NCBI GenBank assembly: GCA_003231795.1
Contig: QIJI01000174.1
Span: 1-11,460 of the forward strand
DNA: 11,460 nucleotides
Direction: 5' to 3'
From: Gammaproteobacteria bacterium
GTDB lineage: Bacteria; Pseudomonadota; Gammaproteobacteria; GCA-001735895
Within the stretch, counting starts at the first letter, position 1. Every line of letters begins with the position of its first letter. Of this stretch, positions 6,682-11,460 are shown piece by piece. The position numbers and the translations under genes are program-made. The notes under the pieces were generated by a model, which saw only the letters and a list, made by a program, of their open reading frames with translations, had not been told where the DNA came from and made no database searches.

Positions 6682-8091
6682 ATGTCGGCCACTGATGTGT
6701 TAAGCAAAATTAATGAGTACGGCGTCAAGTTCGTCGATTTTCGTTTTACCGATACCAAAGGTAAACAACAGCACATTTCGTTTCCGTCAGCCATGCTCGA
6801 AGAGGACACTTTCAGCGAGGGTAAAATGTTCGATGGCTCCTCGGTTGCAGGCTGGAAAGGCATCAACGAATCGGACATGATCCTGATGCCCGACGCGGAT
6901 ACGGCAATTCTCGATCCGTTTACCGATGAACCGACCATCAACATTACCTGCAATGTTATCGAACCGGCGACCGGTGAAGGTTACGAGCGCGATCCGCGTT
7001 CAATCGCACTGCGCGCCGAAGCTTACCTGAAGGCATCCGGAATCGCGGATACCGCCTATTTCGGTCCGGAAAATGAGTTTTTCGTATTTGACGACGTCAA
7101 GTGGACAACCGAAATGGGGCATTGCTCGTATCAAATTGGTTCGGAAGAAGCGGCCTGGAGTTCGGGCAATGATTATGAAGATGGCAACATCGGTCACCGT
7201 CCCGGCGTCAAGGGAGGTTACTTCCCGGTTCCACCAGTCGATTCACTGCACGATGTCCGTTCTGCAATGTGTCTGGCGATGGAAGAAATGGGCCTGCAGG
7301 TTGAGGTACATCACCACGAAGTCGGTACTGCCGGGCAGTGTGAAATCGGAGTTGCATTCAATACCCTGGTACGTAAGGCAGACGAAGTGCAAACACTGAA
7401 GTACTGCATTCACAACGTCGCACACAGTTACGGCAAAACGGCTACTTTCATGCCCAAACCCCTGGTAGGTGACAATGGTAGCGGCATGCATGTACATATG
7501 TCACTGGTCAAGGACGGGGTTAATCTGTTTTCCGGTGAAAGTTATGGCGGCCTGTCTGAAACTGCGTTGTTTTACATCGGTGGAGTCATCAAACACGCGC
7601 GCGCGATCAATGCATTTGCCAATGCCGCAACCAACAGCTACAAGCGCCTGGTTCCCGGATTCGAGGCACCTGTTATGCTGGCTTACTCGGCCCGTAACCG
7701 CTCTGCTTCAATTCGTATTCCCTACGTCAGCAATTCCAAAGCGCGGCGCATCGAAGTTCGTTTCCCTGATTCAACTGCCAATCCCTATCTCTGTTTTGCC
7801 GCGTTGATGCTGGCCGGACTCGACGGAATCAAAAACCAGATTCACCCGGGCGACGCCATGGACAAGGATCTTTACGATTTGCCGCCGGAAGAAGAAGCTG
7901 AAATTCCGCAAGTCGCGTTCTCGTTTGAACAGGCACTCGAAGCGCTTGATCAGGACCGCGATTTCCTCAAGGCAGGTGGCGTATTTACCGATGACGTCAT
8001 CGACAGCTACATCAGCCTCAAGAACGAGGAAGTACAACGCCTGCGACTGGCAACCCACCCGGCTGAATTTGACATGTACTACAGTCTTTAG
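6682..8091 (+). CDS. glnA: Glutamine synthetase, type I (adenylylatable)
   Basis: A 469-residue GlnA, the same length as the E. coli enzyme. It makes glutamine from glutamate, ammonia and ATP in the cytoplasm as a dodecamer. Visible family blocks are KMFDGSS (48-54), the metal-binding GPENEFFVFD (E130, E132), HHHEVGTAGQCEI (210-222), NGSGMHVH (265-272) with the metal ligand H270, and the NRSASIRIP block. The adenylylation loop KDLYDLPPEE keeps Y398 (Tyr397 without the initiator Met), so GlnE control of activity is expected. The C terminus (EFDMYYSL) is typical. GGAGA at 6670-6674 sits 7 nt before the ATG. Upstream lie NtrC-type palindromes and a sigma70 promoter; downstream, after a terminator, are ntrB and ntrC. 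This is a near-certain identification. Confidence 0.99.
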   Translation: MSATDVLSKINEYGVKFVDFRFTDTKGKQQHISFPSAMLEEDTFSEGKMFDGSSVAGWKGINESDMILMPDADTAILDPFTDEPTINITCNVIEPATGEGYERDPRSIALRAEAYLKASGIADTAYFGPENEFFVFDDVKWTTEMGHCSYQIGSEEAAWSSGNDYEDGNIGHRPGVKGGYFPVPPVDSLHDVRSAMCLAMEEMGLQVEVHHHEVGTAGQCEIGVAFNTLVRKADEVQTLKYCIHNVAHSYGKTATFMPKPLVGDNGSGMHVHMSLVKDGVNLFSGESYGGLSETALFYIGGVIKHARAINAFANAATNSYKRLVPGFEAPVMLAYSARNRSASIRIPYVSNSKARRIEVRFPDSTANPYLCFAALMLAGLDGIKNQIHPGDAMDKDLYDLPPEEEAEIPQVAFSFEQALEALDQDRDFLKAGGVFTDDVIDSYISLKNEEVQRLRLATHPAEFDMYYSL

Positions 8092-8110
8092 CCCGCATCT
8101 GGGCTTTTTT
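8090..8110 (+). terminator. Rho-independent terminator after glnA
   Basis: AGCCC (8090-8094) and GGGCT (8101-8105) form a 5-bp GC-rich stem around a 6-nt loop, followed by an unbroken T-run to 8110. The stem begins within the glnA stop codon. It should reduce transcription into ntrBC, as the glnA-glnL terminator does in enterics; the short stem suggests partial read-through. Confidence 0.8.
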
Positions 8111-8122
8111 GTCTGAGCCCAG
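8099..8122 (+). repeat. Alternative stem competing with the glnA terminator
   Basis: CTGGGCT (8099-8105) can also pair with AGCCCAG (8116-8122) around a 10-nt loop. This 7-bp stem uses the same GGGCT arm as the terminator hairpin, so the two cannot form together. It could just be an accident of the short intergenic space or could tune read-through into ntrB. Confidence 0.45.
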
Positions 8123-8126
8123 TCGA

Positions 8127-9206
8127 ATGCAACAGTCCAGTGTCAAGCTAATGCCCTCGACTGCGTTAAGCGACCGCATTCTGGATTCGCTCAACGCATC
8201 GATTTTGTGTCTGGACAGCAATCTTTGCGTGAGTTACGCCAATGCGACCGCCGAAGCCCTGTTCGAGTGCAGCGCGGCAAAATTAATCGGGCGGCGCTTT
8301 GACAGTCTGCTCAGTCGTTTCGAACCTTCCAGCCTGTTGACCCGGCTGAAACTCGACGCGATCGCGTTAACCGAACATGAAGCGACCATTACCTTTTCCA
8401 ACGGGAAGTCAATTTCGGCCGACTATAGTGTCTATCCGCTCTACCATCAGTCCCAGGATGATGAATTGCTGATTGAAATTCGACCCCTGGAACGCCAGGC
8501 ACAATTTGCCCGCGAACAACAGAATCAAATGCAACAGCAGGCGAGTCAGCAACTGGCGCGCGGCATGGCACATGAAATCAACAATCCGCTGGGTGGGATA
8601 CGCGGCGCCGCGCAATTGCTGCAGAAGGAATTCGACAATCCGGACTGGTACGAATACACCGAAGTTATCATCTACGAAGTGGATCGACTGCAGGCGTTGA
8701 CCAGAAACATGCTCGGCTGTGACAGTCGAATCAGCCGCAATCCGGTCAATGTTCTCGAGGTGCTGGAACATATTCGCAAGATCATTCTCGCCGCGGAACC
8801 CGAACGAATCACTATTTACCGCGATTACGATCCCAGTATTCCAGAGTGTATGGCCGATCACGATTTATTGATTCAGACTTTTTTAAACTTAACCCGTAAT
8901 GCGGTACAAGCTATCGATGGCAAGGGTAGCATCGGTTTCAAAACCCGCATCGGTCGTCAATTTACCATCGGGAAGATCACCCATCCACTGGTGGTTCAGA
9001 TCGATATCAGCGATAGCGGTCGCGGTATATCGAAGGAGCTCAGTGAAACCATTTTTTTACCCATGATTACCGATAAAGCCGATGGCAACGGGCTGGGCCT
9101 GCCAATCGCGCAGGATATTATTTCGCGCCATGGCGGCACGATCCATCTTCAAAGCAATGAAAATGGCACAACTTTCAGCGTAATTCTGCCTCTGGAGCGC
9201 ACATGA
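8127..9206 (+). CDS. ntrB: Nitrogen regulation sensor histidine kinase/phosphatase NtrB (NRII)
   Basis: A 359-residue cytoplasmic sensor kinase without membrane segments (E. coli NtrB has 349). It phosphorylates NtrC under nitrogen limitation and, with PII, dephosphorylates it in excess. An N-terminal PAS domain (about 15-120, SLNASILCLDSNLCVSYANATAEALF) is followed by the dimerisation/phosphoacceptor helix AHEINNPLGGIRGAAQLL with H149, then the ATP-binding domain: N-box NLTRNAVQAID (N258), G1 box DSGRG (D296), F-box FLPMITDKA and G2 GNGLGLPIAQDII. All catalytic boxes are intact. ATG 8127 is chosen; an in-frame TTG at 8109 lies within the terminator T-run and an ATG at 8151 is possible, none with a strong Shine-Dalgarno. 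The gap from glnA is 35 bp. The stop overlaps ntrC by 4 bp (ATGA), implying coupled synthesis of kinase and regulator. Confidence 0.95.
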   Translation: MQQSSVKLMPSTALSDRILDSLNASILCLDSNLCVSYANATAEALFECSAAKLIGRRFDSLLSRFEPSSLLTRLKLDAIALTEHEATITFSNGKSISADYSVYPLYHQSQDDELLIEIRPLERQAQFAREQQNQMQQQASQQLARGMAHEINNPLGGIRGAAQLLQKEFDNPDWYEYTEVIIYEVDRLQALTRNMLGCDSRISRNPVNVLEVLEHIRKIILAAEPERITIYRDYDPSIPECMADHDLLIQTFLNLTRNAVQAIDGKGSIGFKTRIGRQFTIGKITHPLVVQIDISDSGRGISKELSETIFLPMITDKADGNGLGLPIAQDIISRHGGTIHLQSNENGTTFSVILPLERT

Positions 9207-9841
9207 ATTCAGCAACTGCCGGACCCCTGGTCTGGATCATTGACGACGATCAATCGATGCGCTGGGTGCTTGAGAAAACCCTGAGCAACAATGGATACCA
9301 GGTTGCCGTCTATGAATCCGGCTCGGTTGCATTAACCCGATTCAAACGCGCCTCGCCCGATGATCGTCCTCAACTCATTATTACCGATGTGCGCATGCCG
9401 GGTATCAATGGCTTTGAATTATTGAAACAAATCAAAAATATCGCAGCCCAAATTCCAATCATAGTGATGACCGCCTATGCCGATCTCGACACCACGGTTC
9501 AGGCCTACCAGGAAGGTGCCTTCGAGTATCTACCCAAACCATTTGATATCGACGATGCGCTTAAACTGGTGGCGCGTGCCTGTGCATCGAGCGATAACGC
9601 GGACAGCGAATCAACCGAAATGATGTCTGAACTGGAGGACTGGCAATCGCCATTATGCTGCTGGGCCAAACAGCAACTATCCCGGGGAGAAACCGACATT
9701 CTCAAACACGCCACGAAAGTCTTCGAAAAAACCTTGCTCGACTGTGCGCTGGAGGCTACTCGGGGACGTAAACAGGACGCGGCTCGTCTACTCGGCTGGG
9801 GACGCAACACGCTGACGCGAAAGCTGAAGGAGTTGGGTTAG
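9203..9841 (+). CDS. ntrC: Short NtrC: receiver plus Fis-type DNA-binding domain, no AAA+ domain
   Basis: A 212-residue response regulator, against about 470 for normal NtrC. Residues 8-125 are a full receiver: acidic pocket D15/D16, phosphoacceptor D62 (ITDVRMPG), T90 (VMTAYAD) and K112 (LPKPFD). Residues about 126-145 are an acidic linker (SSDNADSESTEMMSELED). Residues 147-212 align with the NtrC C-terminal domain, ending in the helix-turn-helix QDAARLLGWGRNTLTRKLKELG, nearly identical to E. coli NtrC. The whole central sigma54 AAA+ domain (Walker A GESGTGKE, GAFTGA loop, Walker B, arginine finger) is absent, and the join falls cleanly in the linkers in frame. The protein should be phosphorylated, dimerise and bind DNA, but cannot hydrolyse ATP or open sigma54 promoters. 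GGAG at 9194-9197 and the ATGA overlap with ntrB set the start. It could be a functional variant or a recent deletion; unbroken frame and motifs favour function. Confidence 0.92.
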   Translation: MNSATAGPLVWIIDDDQSMRWVLEKTLSNNGYQVAVYESGSVALTRFKRASPDDRPQLIITDVRMPGINGFELLKQIKNIAAQIPIIVMTAYADLDTTVQAYQEGAFEYLPKPFDIDDALKLVARACASSDNADSESTEMMSELEDWQSPLCCWAKQQLSRGETDILKHATKVFEKTLLDCALEATRGRKQDAARLLGWGRNTLTRKLKELG

Positions 9842-9854
9842 CGGGGACAGTATA

Positions 9855-9876
9855 GAATGGCACTTGGTTAAGCGTT
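9855..9876 (+). repeat. Left terminal inverted repeat of the IS
   Basis: The 22 bases starting GAATGGCACTTGGTTAAGCG are the exact reverse complement of 11344-11365. Matching stops on both sides of the 22 bases. Confidence 0.95.
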
Positions 9877-9902
9877 AACTGATTGATATTGAGGGCAAAA
9901 CA

Positions 9903-9964
9903 GGCTGGTTCTGGTGATAAGATATAAGCAGCAAAACCAACATCTGCTCACCGGAGAACCAGCC
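9903..9964 (+). promoter_or_regulatory. Inverted repeat able to hide the transposase ribosome binding site
   Basis: GGCTGGTTCT (9903-9912) is the exact complement of AGAACCAGCC (9955-9964). Inside, GGTG (9913-9916) pairs with CACC (9949-9952) and AGCAG (9927-9931) with CTGCT (9944-9948). The right arm includes part of the GGAG Shine-Dalgarno (9953-9956) just before ATG 9968. A transcript entering from outside the IS would fold and block translation, a known safeguard in IS10 and IS50. Confidence 0.7.
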
Positions 9965-9967
9965 CTA

Positions 9968-11344
9968 ATGCATCCTAATCGACGTGCCGCGCTTCATCAA
10001 CTAAAACGCATCAACCATCACGCCGCCAACCGTGATTCCTATGCCTATTTTAACCTGCTGACCAGCCCGGAATTTCTGCATAAAGTGGAATCCTTACTGC
10101 CAGAACATCGTGAGCGCCTGTTCCCACCCACGGAAACACTGTCCATGTTTCTGGCTCAGGCGATGAGCTCAGATAGCTCCTGCCAAAAGGCAGTGAACGA
10201 TTGCGCCATCAAACGCTTACTGGGGGGATTGTCGGTCTGCAGTACACATACCGGTTCGTACTGTCTGGCGCGCCAGCGCCTGCCTCTGGATATGGTCAAG
10301 CAATTGGCCTGTTACGCGGGCACAATGATAACCGCTAACAGTCCCGAAGCCTGGCATTGGCGGGGTCGTCCTGTCAGACTCGTGGATGGCGCGACGGTAT
10401 CTATGCCGGATACGCAGGACAACCAACTAGCCTATCCCCAACCCGGTAGTCAGCGTCTGGGATTGGGGTTTCCCATCTGCCGTATGGTCGGCATTATCTG
10501 CCTTGGCAGCGGGGCACTGCTCAATGCCGCAACCGGTCCTTGCAAGGGCAAAGGAAGCGATGAACAATCAATGCTCAGAGCGCTACTCGACACCCTCAAT
10601 CCAGGCGATATCCTGATGGGTGATGCCTACTACGCGACCTACTTCTTGCTCTGTGCCCTCCGCGAAAAAGAGGTGGATGGTGTCTTCGAACAACACGGTT
10701 CGCGCAAGCGTAGTACGGACTTTCGCAAAGGCAAGCAGCTGGCCCCACGTGATCACTTGATCACCTTGCAAAAGCCGAAGATGAGGCCCGACTGGATGTC
10801 TCAGGAAGCATACGATCAGGCGCCTGACAGCCTGTTAGTACGGGAATTGCACACTGGGGGAAAAACGCTGGTGACGACACTGCTTAATCCGAAATACGTC
10901 ACCAAAGCTGACCTCAAGGCGTTCTATCGGGACCGATGGAATATCGAAGTCGATCTACGCAACATCAAGACAACTCTGGGTATGGATCTGTTGAGTTGTC
11001 GGACACCGGCAATGGCGGAGAAAGAGATCTGGGTCTACCTGCTGGCCTACAATTTAATCCGATTGTTGATGGCCCAGGCTGCCTCCCTGGCCGATATCAT
11101 GCCGCGGCAGCTCAGTTTCAAACATACACTGCAACTATGGAATGCCTGGCGACAGACTCCGATAGGTGGTGACGGCGATAGTCAACTCGTGACTCTGTTC
11201 ATTCTGATCGCGCAACAGCGCGTTGGTAATCGTCCGGGACGCATTGAACCACGCGCCGTGAAACGAAGACCGAAACAGTTTCCGCTACTCACCAAACCAA
11301 GGCCCATTGCCCAAGAAGAGGTGCGGGTAAATGGTCACCCTTAA
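9968..11344 (+). CDS. IS4-family DDE transposase
   Basis: A 458-residue transposase from ATG 9968, which has GGAG 11 nt upstream; a GTG at 9914 in the same frame would add 18 residues but lies inside the hairpin. The DDE triad is readable: D140 (RLVDGATVSMPD), D219 (ILMGDAYY) and E327 in the IS4 signature Y-x2-R-x3-E-x6-K (YRDRWNIEVDLRNIK, Y320, R323, E327, K334). The large beta-rich insertion between the second D and the E is typical of the IS4 family. The N-terminal third (about 1-120) should hold the DNA-binding region. The frame is uninterrupted and the catalytic residues are present, so the enzyme is probably active. It would cut and paste the element through its 22-bp ends. Confidence 0.95.
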   Translation: MHPNRRAALHQLKRINHHAANRDSYAYFNLLTSPEFLHKVESLLPEHRERLFPPTETLSMFLAQAMSSDSSCQKAVNDCAIKRLLGGLSVCSTHTGSYCLARQRLPLDMVKQLACYAGTMITANSPEAWHWRGRPVRLVDGATVSMPDTQDNQLAYPQPGSQRLGLGFPICRMVGIICLGSGALLNAATGPCKGKGSDEQSMLRALLDTLNPGDILMGDAYYATYFLLCALREKEVDGVFEQHGSRKRSTDFRKGKQLAPRDHLITLQKPKMRPDWMSQEAYDQAPDSLLVRELHTGGKTLVTTLLNPKYVTKADLKAFYRDRWNIEVDLRNIKTTLGMDLLSCRTPAMAEKEIWVYLLAYNLIRLLMAQAASLADIMPRQLSFKHTLQLWNAWRQTPIGGDGDSQLVTLFILIAQQRVGNRPGRIEPRAVKRRPKQFPLLTKPRPIAQEEVRVNGHP

Positions 11345-11365
11345 ACGCTTAACCAAGTGCCATTC
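11344..11365 (-). repeat. Right terminal inverted repeat of the IS
   Basis: Exact reverse complement of 9855-9876. Its first base is the last base of the transposase stop codon, so the gene runs right to the element's end. Confidence 0.95.
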
Positions 11366-11460
11366 GTCACTGGATGGTTTAAGTAGTGGTAAAGTTTTCG
11401 CGGCGGGTGAAAAGATAGCAGAACTGGGATCACGGCCAACCAATGGCAACTGGCCACCCC
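11366..11460. other. Unassigned sequence after the IS
   Basis: The 95 bases after the right inverted repeat contain no start codon with a convincing gene. One + frame (from 11367, SLDGLSSGKVFAAGEKIAEL...) and one - frame remain open to the window edge, but the stretch is too short to judge coding. It could be the remainder of a gene cut by the IS, or intergenic. Confidence 0.3.

Larger units (their letters stand above)
9855..11365 (+). mobile_element. IS4-family insertion sequence, apparently complete
   Basis: A 1511-bp element bounded by perfect 22-bp inverted repeats, with one transposase gene filling most of it. The left end begins 13 bp after the ntrC stop. No target-site duplication is visible: flanks are ...GGGGACAGTATA on the left and GTCACTGGATGG... 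on the right. That suggests an old insertion, or a deletion or recombination at one side. The IS4 subgroup cannot be decided by eye. Confidence 0.9.

Noticed and set aside
8109..8126. TTG at 8109 as the ntrB start
   Set aside because: It falls in the terminator T-run with no ribosome binding site; ATG 8127 gives a length closer to NtrB of E. coli.
9842..9854. Target-site duplication flanking the IS
   Set aside because: No shared direct repeat of 4 or more bases is found directly outside the two 22-bp inverted repeats.
9914..9967. GTG at 9914 as the transposase start
   Set aside because: It lies inside the left arm of the hairpin without a Shine-Dalgarno; ATG 9968 has GGAG upstream.
1..11460. 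CRISPR arrays, tRNA or rRNA genes, defence systems or prophage genes
   Set aside because: No regularly spaced repeats, no tRNA-like cloverleaf or rRNA segment, and all long frames are accounted for by pilus, sulfur, metal, nitrogen and IS genes.

Overview
The window looks like chromosomal DNA of a gammaproteobacterium. The evidence is the type IV pilus order pilY1 - small secreted protein - pilE, as in Pseudomonas-type minor pilin clusters; a GlnE-regulated (adenylylatable) class I glutamine synthetase; and a glnA-ntrB-ntrC order like that of enterics and pseudomonads. The genus cannot be named from the sequence. All genes lie on the + strand.

Layout. (a) 1-4034 is the end of a type IV pilus cluster: the C-terminal ~1100 residues of a PilY1 tip adhesin, a small exported protein in the PilY2 position, and a PilE-type minor pilin. 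(b) 4138-6555 is a compact three-gene unit: a divergent MnmA/ThiI-like PP-loop protein, a TusA-type sulfur carrier overlapping it by 4 bp, and a cation diffusion facilitator 10 bp further on. An extended -10 promoter lies just upstream. (c) 6556-9841 is the nitrogen assimilation locus: a regulatory region with NtrC-type palindromes and a sigma70-like promoter, glnA, a terminator, ntrB, and a remarkable short ntrC. (d) 9855-11365 is a complete-looking IS4-family insertion sequence with perfect 22-bp terminal inverted repeats, starting 13 bp after the ntrC stop. (e) The last 95 bases cannot be assigned.

How the genes work together. NtrB would phosphorylate the receiver domain of NtrC when nitrogen is limiting. 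NtrC would then bind the palindromes upstream of glnA. In this window NtrC has only 212 residues: an intact receiver and an intact C-terminal Fis-type DNA-binding domain, but no AAA+ sigma54-activating domain between them. No GG-N10-GC sigma54 promoter is visible upstream of glnA. There is a TTGGCA-N16-TACAAT promoter whose -35 element overlaps the second NtrC-like site. Together these suggest an NtrBC system that has left sigma54 control and acts on a sigma70 promoter. This is the most interesting signal in the window. The competing explanation is a recent in-frame deletion in a decaying locus next to an insertion sequence.

The sulfur-carrier operon is the second point of interest. It has the cysteines expected of a tRNA thiolase plus a C-terminal region resembling DUF814/NFACT-R, and its substrate is unknown.
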